A stretch of 33,462 bases of DNA from Borrelia turicatae 91E135 (lineage in GTDB: Bacteria; Spirochaetota; Spirochaetia; Borreliales; Borreliaceae), in NCBI RefSeq assembly GCF_000012085.2, contig NZ_CP019366.1, positions 1 through 33,462 on the forward strand, in the 5' to 3' direction. Below the pieces are notes generated by a model. It worked only from the letters and a program-made list of their open reading frames with translations. It was not told the DNA's origin and made no database searches. Below, in pieces: positions 24,561-33,167 of the stretch. Each line of letters starts with the position of its first letter. The stretch's first letter is position 1. Both the position numbers and the translations under genes were made by a program.

Positions 24561-25211
24561 ATGGGACTTGCTCAACCAGTAATTACTCAACAAATGGTCA
24601 TCAATGAACTTACTAAAGCTGGTATAAATAGAGATATTGCTATTGATTTATCTTACAGATATTATAAAAATGAACTGACTTACAAGGATATTGAGTATTT
24701 AGAGACTACTTTTAACCTTAAGCTTGAAAAGGTAGAAGCAACCTTACAAGCCGATATTAGAGATCTTGATAATAAAATTGTCAACGTTAAAAATGAGTTA
24801 AAATCTGATATTAAAGACCTGGATAACAAAATAGATTCTGTTGAGAATAATCTTAATACCAAAATCGATACTAAATTCAATGAACTTGATAACAAAATAG
24901 ATTCTGTTGAGAATAATCTTAATACCAAAATCGATACTAAATTCAATGAACTTGATAACAAAATAGATTCTGTCAGAAGTGAATTAAAATCTGACATTAA
25001 AGATTTGGATAATAAGATTGATAATGTTAGAAATGAGGTTTCTCTTGTTAGAAAAGATATGGAAATTAATAATGTGGAGCTTGATAGTAAACTTGATAAA
25101 ACTGCATCTGAACTTAAGAGTACATTAAGACTTCATGGTTGGATGTTTGGTACCCTTATTACCCTTAATATAGGAATATTCTTAGCATTAATGTCATTAT
25201 TAGTAAAGTAA
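24561..25211 (+). CDS. bdr: Bdr family protein, longest copy
   Basis: 216 residues. Head MGLAQPVITQQMVINELTKA and LSYRYYKNELTYKDIEYLET. The repeat region covers about residues 70-165 and contains two identical 22-residue units, DNKIDSVENNLNTKID followed by TKFNEL, plus IKDLDNKIDSV-type units. It is predicted to be a long coiled coil. SLVRKDMEINNVELDSKLDK precedes the membrane segment HGWMFGTLITLNIGIFLALM and LLVK. Promoter at 24512 and terminator at 25235. Confidence 0.93.
   Translation: MGLAQPVITQQMVINELTKAGINRDIAIDLSYRYYKNELTYKDIEYLETTFNLKLEKVEATLQADIRDLDNKIVNVKNELKSDIKDLDNKIDSVENNLNTKIDTKFNELDNKIDSVENNLNTKIDTKFNELDNKIDSVRSELKSDIKDLDNKIDNVRNEVSLVRKDMEINNVELDSKLDKTASELKSTLRLHGWMFGTLITLNIGIFLALMSLLVK
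24822..24953 (+). repeat. Perfect 66-bp tandem repeat inside bdr
   Basis: Two copies (24822-24887 and 24888-24953), each starting GATAACAAAATAGATTCTGT and identical at the DNA level, with a partial third start at 24954. The unit is 22 codons, so copy-number change keeps the frame. Confidence 0.9.
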
Positions 25212-25234
25212 ATTTATTCAATTAGCCCTTTATT

Positions 25235-25261
25235 TAATTGATTACATATCAATTATTTTTT
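25235..25261 (+). terminator. bdr terminator
   Basis: TAATTGAT (25235-25242), loop TACAT, ATCAATTA (25248-25255), then TTTTT. Confidence 0.8.
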
Positions 25262-25426
25262 ATCAAAATCATTTAATTATTTGTTAACAACAATGAATCC
25301 TGTTAATTGTTGTATCATACTCAATCTCTTTAAGATTATAGTGCCTATTTTTTTAGTTTCTGTTTTTATTTTGTTTGAAGCTTGTTAACCATTTTGCCCC
25401 CTTTGACCCCCTTAGTAAAAAAGGAG
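25256..25426 (+). repeat. bdr-vlp linker repeat
   Basis: Linker copy with the hairpin ACAACAAT (25287-25294) and ATTGTTGT (25306-25313), CAATCTCTTTAAGATTATAG, and a C-rich tail TTTTGCCCCCTTTGACCCCC before the ribosome binding site. Confidence 0.6.
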
Positions 25427-25436
25427 GCACGTAATA

Positions 25437-25505
25437 ATGAAAAGAATTACTTTAAGTGCATTATTAATGACTTTGTTTTTATCTTGCAATAAGGAGGGAC
25501 TATAA
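25437..25505 (+). CDS. 22-residue lipoprotein-leader mini-ORF preceding a Vlp gene
   Basis: Same peptide as at 17121 despite three silent differences (GCA for GCG, TTA for TTG, TTG for TTA). Stop one base before the next ATG. Confidence 0.5.
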   Translation: MKRITLSALLMTLFLSCNKEGL

Positions 25506-25506
25506 T

Positions 25507-26601
25507 ATGAAGAATAAATTAAATGAGAGAATTAAAAACTTTAATATAACTATACTTATATCTTTATTTTTACTTATTAGCTGTGGAAGTGGTCAACTTC
25601 AAGCTGGTAAGGATGGCGAGGCAGCTACAGGGGGGCGAAGTTTAAGTGAGGTATTAATGGAGGTAGGTAGAAGTGCTGAAAATGCCTTTTATTCATTTTT
25701 AGAGTTACTTTCAGATACATTAGGCTTTACTGCTAAATCAACTACAAAGAAGGATGAAGTAGGAAAGTATTTTAGCGAGCTAGGTGTGAAGCTTGGAAAA
25801 GCATCTGAAGAATTAGAAGCAGTAGCAAAAAATTCAGAAGTAGAAGGAGTTAAAGATGGATCAATATCCGTAGCAATTAGAGGCGCAGTTGATACGGCTA
25901 AGGAAGTTTTAGGTATGTTAAAAGGTCATTTAGATTCCTTGAAGGATATAGGTGATGGAACTGTAGTAGGTGAGGCAGCAAGTAATAAAGAAGGGGAAAA
26001 ACCAGCTGATGTTGAATTAAAAAAAGCATATAATACATTGAAAGGAATAGTGGACATAGCTTATAAAGAAGGTATTTCAAAGCCGGAAGCAGGAGAAGTG
26101 GCAGTACAGGCAAATGGAGGCGCAGATAATAAGGATGGTGCTAAAATATTATCTACAGATAGTACTGGTAAACCAGTAGCAGGAGATTCAGGAAAAGCAG
26201 CTGCAATACTTACAACAGTAAGTGGCAAAGAAATGTTAGCATCAATAGTTGCATCAGGAGAGAATGATCCAGAACTATCACAAGCTGCAAAGGCGGAGAC
26301 AACCGCAATGAGTTTTGCAAGAGGTAATAATGGAAATCACTTAGCAAATGCTGCTGCAAAAGCAGCAGCAGTAGCAGGAGGAATAGCATTGCGTTCATTA
26401 GTTAAGTCAGGTAAATTAGCATCAGGCGCAGGAGATGGTAATGCAGGAGGTAAAGAAGAAGTACAAGCAGTAGGTATAGATGCAGTAAATAAGTTATTAG
26501 TAGCAGTAGAAGATATAATTAAGAAAACAGTAAAGAATGTTCTTGAGAAAGCAAGAGGAGAAATAGATAAAGCAAGAGCTCCAAAACCAGAAGGTCAGTA
26601 A
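25507..26601 (+). CDS. vlp: Variable large protein (Vlp), group I
   Basis: 364 residues; [20 protein letters not shown] leader with lipidation at Cys26, then GSGQLQAGKDGEAATGGRS. It is most like the 17191 copy: KKDEVGKYFSELGVKLGKAS, VEGVKDGSISVAIRGAVDTA, GADNKDGAKILSTDSTGKP, VSGKEMLASIVASGEND and GGIALRSLVKSGKLASGAG. The C-terminal helix is DIIKKTVKNVLEKARGEIDK. Codons are GCA/GGA/ATA-rich. The frame is intact; no promoter. A perfect group I hairpin follows, but here a group III fragment replaces the group II cassette. Confidence 0.93.
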   Translation: MKNKLNERIKNFNITILISLFLLISCGSGQLQAGKDGEAATGGRSLSEVLMEVGRSAENAFYSFLELLSDTLGFTAKSTTKKDEVGKYFSELGVKLGKASEELEAVAKNSEVEGVKDGSISVAIRGAVDTAKEVLGMLKGHLDSLKDIGDGTVVGEAASNKEGEKPADVELKKAYNTLKGIVDIAYKEGISKPEAGEVAVQANGGADNKDGAKILSTDSTGKPVAGDSGKAAAILTTVSGKEMLASIVASGENDPELSQAAKAETTAMSFARGNNGNHLANAAAKAAAVAGGIALRSLVKSGKLASGAGDGNAGGKEEVQAVGIDAVNKLLVAVEDIIKKTVKNVLEKARGEIDKARAPKPEGQ

Positions 26602-26640
26602 TAAGATAAATAATTAGATTAATTGCTTAAAAATAAGATT

Positions 26641-26676
26641 AGAAGGCATCTTAGATATAAATCTAAGATGCCTTCT
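26641..26676 (+). terminator. Perfect group I-specific hairpin
   Basis: Identical to the element at 18325: a 16-bp perfect stem (26641-26656 with 26661-26676) and 4-nt loop, followed by ATATTGTTG. Confidence 0.75.
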
Positions 26677-26701
26677 ATATTGTTGTAATTAAACCCAAGA
26701 A

Positions 26702-26782
26702 GTTAAAGATTCTATGAAAATTAATCCTGAAGATACTCCTGTAACTACTGATAAGCAGATTCCTGAAATTAAAAACCAATAA
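26702..26782 (+). pseudogene. 3' fragment of a Vlp group III cassette
   Basis: 26 codons, VKDSMKINPEDTPVTTDKQI then PEIKNQ-stop, match the group III tail at 15941-16020. It is joined to the spacer that normally leads into group II; the join lies at GTTAAAG, a string present in both parents. Confidence 0.75.
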
Positions 26783-26825
26783 TCAGAATTAATAACAATA
26801 AACATAAACTAAATAAAGTCATTTG

Positions 26826-26862
26826 AGGAAAAATTTTCTCTCTTCATAAGAATTGTTTTCCT
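26826..26862 (+). terminator. Group II/III-type 3' hairpin
   Basis: AGGAAAA pairs with TTTTCCT after the AATAAAGTCATTTG motif, followed by TTTA. Confidence 0.55.
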
Positions 26863-26908
26863 TTTATTTATATCTTGCTCCCTTGAGTTAATAAGGAGGC
26901 ACGTAATA

Positions 26909-27964
26909 ATGAAAAGAATTACTTTAAGTGCATTATTAATGACTTTATTTTTACTTATTAGCTGTGGCAGTGGTCAACAACCACAAGCTGGTAAGGATGG
27001 CGAGGCAGCTACAGGGGGGCGAAGTTTAAGTGAAGTCCTAATGGAGGTAGGGAGAAGTGCTGAAAATGCTTTTTATTCATTTTTAGAGTTACTTTCAGAT
27101 ACATTAGGTTTTACTGTAACTAAAGATACAAAAAAGAGTGAGGTAGGAGATTATTTTAGCAGTCTAGGTGTTAAGCTTGAAGCAGCAGCAAATGACTTAG
27201 AACAAGTAGCAGTTAAGGCAACAGCAGATGTTGAGAAAGACGATGCATCTAAAAATCCTATCAGAGTAGCAGTTGATGCTGCTAAGACTACTTTAAACAC
27301 ATTAAAAACCCATTTAGACTCCTTAAAAGGAGTAGGTGATGACAAAGTAGTAGGTTGGGCAGAAAATGATCAACAAGGAATCAAACCAGCTGATGATGGA
27401 TTGAATAAACTCCTTAATGCATTGCAGTCAATAGTAAAGGCAGCAACAAATGCAGGTGTTTTAGCACCAAAAGCAGGGAATACAACATTGACAGTAAATG
27501 GGGTAGATAATAAGGATGGTGCTAAGGTATTAGCTATAGACAAACCAGAGGCAGCAGTAGGAGAAAAAGCATCATTAATAGTATCAGCAGTAACTGGTGA
27601 GGAAATACTAGCATCAATAGTTGCCTCAAAAGAAGGTGATCAAGCACTAGGAGCAGCGGCAGATGGAACTACAACTGCGATGAGTTTTGCAAAAGGAGGA
27701 ACAAAGGACAACCTAAATGCAAATACACCAAAAGCAGCAGCAGTAGCAGGAGGAATAGCATTGCGATCCTTGGTTAAAGATGGTAAATTAGCTTCACATA
27801 ATGATAATAGTGAAAAAGCAGTACAAGCAGCAGGAGTAACCGCAGCAAATAAGTTATTAGTAGCAGTAGAGGATGTAATTAAAAAGACAGTAAAGAATGT
27901 GCTTAAAACAGCAAAAGAAAAAATAGATGAAGCAAGAGTTACAAAACCAGCAGATCAGCAATAA
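26909..27964 (+). CDS. vlp: Variable large protein (Vlp), group I, with single Vsp-type leader
   Basis: 351 residues. Unlike the other intact group I genes it uses [19 protein letters not shown] directly (Cys19), with no mini-ORF and no second leader, then GSGQQPQAGKDGEAATGGRS. Markers are MEVGRSAENAFYSFLELLSD, TKKSEVGDYFSSLGVKLEAA, VKATADVEKDDASKNPIRVA, VTGEEILASIVASKEGDQAL, GGIALRSLVKDGKLASHND and a C-terminal VIKKTVKNVLKTAKEKIDEA. It has the normal AAGGAGGCACGTAATAATG start and is intact. It shows that both leader types can carry the same antigen group. Confidence 0.93.
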   Translation: MKRITLSALLMTLFLLISCGSGQQPQAGKDGEAATGGRSLSEVLMEVGRSAENAFYSFLELLSDTLGFTVTKDTKKSEVGDYFSSLGVKLEAAANDLEQVAVKATADVEKDDASKNPIRVAVDAAKTTLNTLKTHLDSLKGVGDDKVVGWAENDQQGIKPADDGLNKLLNALQSIVKAATNAGVLAPKAGNTTLTVNGVDNKDGAKVLAIDKPEAAVGEKASLIVSAVTGEEILASIVASKEGDQALGAAADGTTTAMSFAKGGTKDNLNANTPKAAAVAGGIALRSLVKDGKLASHNDNSEKAVQAAGVTAANKLLVAVEDVIKKTVKNVLKTAKEKIDEARVTKPADQQ

Positions 27965-27996
27965 AATAGATAGATTAATTGCTTAAAAGTAAGAGT

Positions 27997-28033
27997 AGGA
28001 GGCTATCTTAGATATAGATCTAAGATGCCTTTT
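27997..28033 (+). terminator. Group I-type hairpin
   Basis: ATCTTAGAT (28005-28013) and ATCTAAGAT (28018-28026) pair perfectly; the outer AGGAGGC/GCCTTTT arms are partly decayed. Confidence 0.65.
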
Positions 28034-28055
28034 ATATTGTTGTAATGAAATTTAA

Positions 28056-29066
28056 GAAGTTAAACTGGCTGCTGAATCTAGAATTTCTTTCTTTGATTCA
28101 CTTATCAAAATAGGTCAAGGATTTCAAGAGATTTTTGGCATCTTTGGTAATGCTATTGGGGATATTTTGGGACTTACTGCAGTTAAATCGGGTGACAAGA
28201 GAAGTAAAGTTGGTGAATACTTTAAGACGATCGGAGATGGACTTACAACTACTAAGAAGAAGTTAAATGAGCTATCAGATAAAATATCTGAAGCAAAAAA
28301 TGCTGATGGTAGCACAATTGAAGCTGTTAAGGGTGCAATTAGCAGTGCAAATGATGTCTTTGAACAGCTAATTGCTTCTCTAACTACACTTGCTGGGGTT
28401 GCTAAGGAAGCTGGTGATACTAATATTGGTGATGCTAATAATGCTGGTGCTGCAGTTGCTGCTGATAAGGATGGAGTTGACACTATAATTAAAAGTGTGA
28501 ATGCAATTATTGAAGTAGCAAAGAAATCTGAAGTAGAAATCAGTTCTGGAGATGCTGGTAATGCAGTAAATGCTGCTGCTAATACTGACGCACCTGCTGC
28601 GCTTGCTGCCAATGCTGGTGCTGGTGATAATTCTGGTCCTAAACTTGCTGAAGAGGTATCTAAAGCAGACTCATGGGCAATGATTGATAAAATAAAAGAT
28701 TCTAAAACCACAGCTGGTAATCTTAATCAAAACAATAATAATGATGCTGGAACATTAGCAGTTGGTACTCCTAGTCATGCTAATGGTGCTAAGGCAGCTA
28801 CTAATGCAGACTTAGCAGCAGCTGTTGCTCTTAAGGCCATGACTAAGGGTGGTAAATTTAGTGCTGCTGCTAATGAAGATGGTGCAGTTAAAGCCGCTGC
28901 TGTAACTGCTGTAAATAAGGTACTGGGAATACTTGACTTAATAATTAGAAAAACAGTAGCAATCAATCTAGATAAGATAAGAGAAGCTGTTAAGGGAATA
29001 CAGTACTCTGAAACTACTACTGAATCAGCTGAAGCTAGTTCTACTCAACCCGCTGCTACTAAATAA
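28056..29066 (+). pseudogene. vlp: Headless Vlp group II cassette
   Basis: An open frame of 336 codons after TAA begins [20 protein letters not shown], with no start codon or signal peptide (the equivalent of TTG is CTG here). It contains [75 protein letters not shown] and LGILDLIIRKTVAINLDKIR, with the tail [18 protein letters not shown]. Complete except for its head. Confidence 0.88.
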
Positions 29067-29104
29067 ATTATCTAATTAAATAATCTACTAAATAAAGTCA
29101 TTTT

Positions 29105-29141
29105 AGGAAAACTTTTCTCTATTCATGAGAACCGTTTTCCT
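29105..29141 (+). terminator. Group II/III-type 3' hairpin
   Basis: AGGAAAAC (29105-29112) pairs with GTTTTCCT (29134-29141), followed by TTTA. The short spacer after it holds a direct duplication of TATCTTGCCCC. Confidence 0.6.
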
Positions 29142-29198
29142 TTTACCTATATCTTGCCCCTATCTTGCCCCTTTTGAGTAATAAGGAGGCACGTAATA

Positions 29199-29267
29199 AT
29201 GAAAAGAATTACTTTAAGTGCATTATTGATGACTTTATTTTTATCTTGCAATAAGGAGGGACTATAA
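29199..29267 (+). CDS. 22-residue lipoprotein-leader mini-ORF preceding a Vlp gene
   Basis: Fifth copy of the same peptide, with GCA/TTG codons; it stops one base before ATG 29269. Confidence 0.5.
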   Translation: MKRITLSALLMTLFLSCNKEGL

Positions 29268-29268
29268 T

Positions 29269-30387
29269 ATGAAGCATAGATTAAGTGAGAGAATTAAAAA
29301 CTTTAATATAACTATACTTATATCTTTATTTTTACTTCTTAGTTGTGGCAGTGGGCAACAACCACAAGCTGGTAAGGATGGCGAGGCAGCTACAGGAGGA
29401 AGCAGTTTAAGTGAAGTCCTAATGGAAGTTGGAAGAAGTGCTGAAAATGCTTTTTATTCATTTATGGAACTAGTATCAGGTACCTTGGGATTAAGAGTAA
29501 CTAAAGATACAACTAAGAATCAGGTAGGAGAATATTTTAACAGTCTAGGTGAAACACTTGGGAAAGCATCTGATGAATTAGAGCAAGTAGCAAAAAAGTC
29601 AGAAATAGATATTGATAAAGATGGCTTATTAAAGAAGGCAATTAGAGGCGCAGTTGATGCTGCTAAGGCTACTTTAAACACATTAAAAGGTCATTTAGAT
29701 TCTTTAAAAGATATAGGTGATGCTAACAAGGTAGGTGAAGCAACAAGCAATCAAAGCGGAGTATCAGCAGATGAAAATGCATTAAAAGTAGCATATAAAG
29801 CATTGAAAGGAATAGTGGACACAGCCAAGACAGGAGGAGAAATTAAAGAACCAATTGCAAGTAATGTAACAGTAGCTCAAGCATCAATAGGAGGAACTGA
29901 TGCAAAAAATGGAGCTAAGGTCTTAACAGCAGGTGCTGTGGCAGGAGGAACTGCGGGACCAGAAGCAGCATTAATAGTATCATCTGTGAGGGGAGAAGAA
30001 ATATTAGCAGCGATTGTTAAATCAGCCGAAGGAGATGCGACTGGAACAATAGGGGGTAATGCAGATGGTTCAACAAGTGCACTAAAGTTTGCAAGAGGAG
30101 GAGCTACTGCAGCTAATTTAGCCCAAGATGCAGCGTTAACAGGTGCGGTGAGTGGAGGAATAGCACTACGCTCTTTGGTTAAAGATGGTAAATTAGCTTC
30201 ACATAATGCGAATAGCGATGAAAAAGCAGTACAAGCAGCAGGAATAACAGCGGTAAATAAACTATTAGTAGCAGTAGAAGATCTAATTAAAAAGACAGTA
30301 AAGAATGTTCTTGAAAAAGCAAAAGGAAAGATAGATAAAGTAAGAGGTCCGCAAGAACCAGTTTCAGAATTAAGTAAGAAGCAATAA
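29269..30387 (+). CDS. vlp: Variable large protein (Vlp), group I
   Basis: 372 residues, the longest Vlp here. Leader [20 protein letters not shown] with Cys26, then GSGQQPQAGKDGEAATGGSS. It differs early: FMELVSGTLGLRVTKDTTKN replaces FLELLSDTLGFTAKS, as in the left-arm pseudogene at 2411. Later markers are VRGEEILAAIVKSAEGDATG, SGGIALRSLVKDGKLASHN and DLIKKTVKNVLEKAKGKIDK, with an unusual end GPQEPVSELSKKQ. The last residues of known Vlps vary in this way. Intact; no promoter seen. Confidence 0.93.
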   Translation: MKHRLSERIKNFNITILISLFLLLSCGSGQQPQAGKDGEAATGGSSLSEVLMEVGRSAENAFYSFMELVSGTLGLRVTKDTTKNQVGEYFNSLGETLGKASDELEQVAKKSEIDIDKDGLLKKAIRGAVDAAKATLNTLKGHLDSLKDIGDANKVGEATSNQSGVSADENALKVAYKALKGIVDTAKTGGEIKEPIASNVTVAQASIGGTDAKNGAKVLTAGAVAGGTAGPEAALIVSSVRGEEILAAIVKSAEGDATGTIGGNADGSTSALKFARGGATAANLAQDAALTGAVSGGIALRSLVKDGKLASHNANSDEKAVQAAGITAVNKLLVAVEDLIKKTVKNVLEKAKGKIDKVRGPQEPVSELSKKQ

Positions 30388-30419
30388 GGTAGATAGTTAG
30401 ATTATTTAGTGATGAGAGT

Positions 30420-30457
30420 AGAAGGCATCTTAGATCTACATCTAAAGATTGCCTTCT
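30420..30457 (+). terminator. Group I-type hairpin
   Basis: AGAAGGCATCTTAGAT (30420-30435) pairs with ATCTAAAGATTGCCTTCT, which has two single-base bulges. Confidence 0.65.
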
Positions 30458-30502
30458 ATATTGTTGTAATTAAACTTGAGAAGTTAAATTGGCTTTTCTT
30501 AA

Positions 30503-31489
30503 TCTAAAATTTCTTTCTTTGATTCATTAGTTAAGATAGGACATGGGTTTCAAGAGATTTTTGGCGTTTTTGGTAATGTTATTGAGAATGCATTTGGGTT
30601 TAATGCTGTTAAACTCGAAGACAATAGAAGTAAAGTTGGTGAACACTTTGATAAGATAAAAAAAGGTTTAGGTGATACTAAGGATAAATTAGATGGTTTA
30701 GCAAAAGACATAACCTCTACTCCTCATGCTGATACTACAGGAGTTGAGTCTACAATTAAAGGTGCTAGTGAGGTCTTTGAACGACTAATTGCTGCTCTAA
30801 CTACACTTGCTGATACTGCTAAAGCAGCTGGCGATACTAATATTGGTGATGCTGCTACTGATAATAATGCTGTTGGTGCTGATGAAAATAGTGTAAAAGC
30901 GATAATTGACAGTGTAAAGGAAATTATTAAAGCAGCAGAGGAATCTGGAGTAAAGATTAATGTAGGAGATGCTGGTAATCAAATAGCTGCAGGTGCTGCT
31001 AATGCAGTAGAATCACTTGCAAGAACTGGTGCTGCTGCAGCTGCTAACTCTGGTCCTAAACTAGCGGCTGAAGTGTCTAAAGCTGATCCATGGGCTATGA
31101 TTGATAAAATTAAAGATGCTAAGACTTCCACTGCTGCTCTTGTTCAAAATAATAACAATCATGAAGCTGGGTTACTAGCTGGTGGTACTATTGCTAATGG
31201 TAATAATGCAGGAGCAAAGACTAATGCCGATTTAGCAGCTGCTGTGGCTCTCAAAGCTATGACTAAGGGTGGTAAATTTGCTCAACCTAATGGTGATGAA
31301 GCTGTTGTAGTTAAAGCTGCTGCTATAAGTGCTGTAAATAAGGTTTTAGGAGTACTTGATTTTATAATTAGGAAAACAGTAGAAAGCAATCTAGAAAAGA
31401 TAGGAGAGGCAGTTAAGGGAATACAGTACTTAGAAACCACAACTGAATCAACTGAAGCTAGTACTACTCAACCTGCTACTGCTAAATAA
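30503..31489 (+). pseudogene. vlp: Headless Vlp group II cassette with decayed junction
   Basis: 328 codons open right after an in-frame TAA, beginning [20 protein letters not shown]. The KLAAE part of the junction is degraded to TTGGCTTTTCTTAA. The rest is intact: [99 protein letters not shown] and [22 protein letters not shown] at 31073 is not a real start because the conserved frame continues far upstream of it. Confidence 0.88.
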
Positions 31490-31527
31490 ATTGTCTATTT
31501 AAATAATCTACTAAATAAAGTCATTTT

Positions 31528-31562
31528 AGGAAAACTCTTCTTTTTATGAGAATTGTTTTCCT
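31528..31562 (+). terminator. Group II/III-type 3' hairpin, end of the array
   Basis: AGGAAAAC (31528-31535) pairs with GTTTTCCT (31555-31562). After it the repeated cassette sequence ends; 31563-31930 is A+T-rich with no recognisable gene. Confidence 0.6.
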
Positions 31563-31932
31563 TCTTTGCATTTTTGTGACGCATTAAATATTTGTACTAA
31601 AGATAAATAAATAGGATCTAGTTAAACCTTTTTAGCTAAGTGGTAAATGATTGATGAGATTAGTTTTGATTAGTAAGCGAGTAGAATTATTCGGAAAGTA
31701 AAGGTAGGAACTAGGTTTCTTAGTTTTTGTTTTTATTGAATGATATGTTTACTTTAGTTAATTGTTTTTTAATTATTTATTTTTTTAAAGTTTAAATTGG
31801 ATGTAATTAATTACAAGTTTTATATTAAGATAATATCTTTGTTCTTTATTGTATAAATTTACTTAATAAAATAGTTTTGTTGTGTTTTTAAGTAGGTCAA
31901 AGTGAGAGTATTGTATTATTTTAATAATTTAT

Positions 31933-31960
31933 TTGAAATTTAAAATAAAAGGTGTATATT
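31933..31960 (+). promoter_or_regulatory. Possible promoter of the P35/P37-like lipoprotein gene
   Basis: TTGAAA (31933-31938) and TATATT (31955-31960) are spaced 16 bp, about 70 nt upstream of ATG 32030. Confidence 0.35.
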
Positions 31961-32029
31961 TACCAATAATTGTTGTATTTCAATATCGAGATTCAATAAT
32001 TAAATAATTTGATGTCCCAGGAGGGAGAT

Positions 32030-32953
32030 ATGAAGAGAAGTATTTTATCAGTATGTATGTTAACATTATTATGTTTGTTATCATGTGATATAAATGCCCT
32101 TAATGAATTGCTAGATAAAGCAAGGGAAAAATTTTTAGATGAAAGCAAAGATAATAAAGATTTAAACCATGAACAAGAAAATCAGGAACAAAAAGAAGTT
32201 GTTATAGATGGTTTTGAAGAAGAAGTAGAAATACAACAAGATATGGAAGTGAAACCTGTTAATAATGCTATTCCAGTATTTAAATATCCTCAACAAGGAG
32301 GGTCTTCAAATTATCCTCAACAAGTATATCCATATTATGTTCAAGAAGAAGTAATAAAAATAGAAGAAAAGGATCTAGTTCCAAGTACTGAGTACGAAAA
32401 AGACGCAGATAAGGCAATTAAAGGGGTAGAAAATGCTCTTAAAAATTCTGGATTTTCTTTATTAATGGAGAGTGCATATAGCCTTAGAAATGAATATGAA
32501 CAAATGAAGACAGAGCTTTATTATGTAACTAAAAAAATCCAGGATGAAATAGGATTACTGGGAATAAATTTTAGGAAGAATAAGGAAAAGAGACAAGATT
32601 TAAATCGATTACAAGGTTATTTGAGGGGTGAAAGTTTTAATTCTGAGGGTCTTATGAATAAAATTGATATTGCAATTGGTGAATTGGAATCTGCAAAATA
32701 TTTTTTTGGAGAAGCTGAAAAAACTTTAAAAGAAGCTATTACTGAAAGATTAAGAAATAAAAAACGTAGAAGTTACTTATCAAGAAAAGGGAAGAGTGAT
32801 TTTTTAGCTCAAAAGTCACGCAGTGATGCAGAAAATGTTTTAAGTTTATTAGAATCCTCTTCTTCTAATATAGGAGAAGCAAGAGGCAGAAAGAAAGAGA
32901 TAGAAAAACTCATTGAAGAAGCAAAATCTTATCTATCAAATCTTGAAAGATAG
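32030..32953 (+). CDS. P35/P37-like surface lipoprotein
   Basis: 307 residues. The lipoprotein leader MKRSILSVCMLTLLCLLSC ends at Cys19, followed by DINALNELLDKAREKFLDES. Residues about 40-75 are Glu/Asn-rich, and 87-103 hold YPQQ-type repeats. From about 120 to the end it is helical, with segments NEYEQMKTELYYVTKKIQ, IDIAIGELESAKYFFGEAEK and LIEEAKSYLSNLER. From memory the leader and CDINALN-x-LL-x-x-AREKFLDE resemble Borrelia P35/P37-type antigens; the exact relative needs a search. AGGAGG at 32019-32024 supports ATG 32030 over in-frame TTG 32009 and ATG 32012. Its own terminator makes it a single-gene unit, outside the Vlp repeats. Confidence 0.7.
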   Translation: MKRSILSVCMLTLLCLLSCDINALNELLDKAREKFLDESKDNKDLNHEQENQEQKEVVIDGFEEEVEIQQDMEVKPVNNAIPVFKYPQQGGSSNYPQQVYPYYVQEEVIKIEEKDLVPSTEYEKDADKAIKGVENALKNSGFSLLMESAYSLRNEYEQMKTELYYVTKKIQDEIGLLGINFRKNKEKRQDLNRLQGYLRGESFNSEGLMNKIDIAIGELESAKYFFGEAEKTLKEAITERLRNKKRRSYLSRKGKSDFLAQKSRSDAENVLSLLESSSSNIGEARGRKKEIEKLIEEAKSYLSNLER

Positions 32954-32992
32954 AGACGGTAAAGATTTAAATATTTTATAACATTAGTATTT

Positions 32993-33034
32993 TCAATAAG
33001 AGTTCCTTATAAAGGAACTCTTATTGATTTTATT
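32993..33034 (+). terminator. Strong intrinsic terminator
   Basis: TCAATAAGAGTTCCTT (32993-33008) and its exact complement (33012-33027) form a 16-bp stem with a 3-nt loop, followed by TTTTATTT. Confidence 0.88.
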
Positions 33035-33167
33035 TAAAGAAGTTTTTACAAACCAATTACCTTTAAGATTTGACTGTGTATTTATTTTATATTCCCATTT
33101 TAAGGATATTAATAAGAGTAGAGATTGTTGTTTTAAATTATTTTAAAGCTTTGAGGGGTAATTGTTT

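Noticed and set aside
24822-24953. CRISPR-like array
   Set aside because: The repeats are contiguous in-frame coding repeats of bdr with no spacers, and no cas genes are present.
31073-31489. Separate 138-residue gene starting at GTG 31073
   Set aside because: The same frame stays open and conserved back to 30503, so it is only the 3' half of a headless group II cassette.
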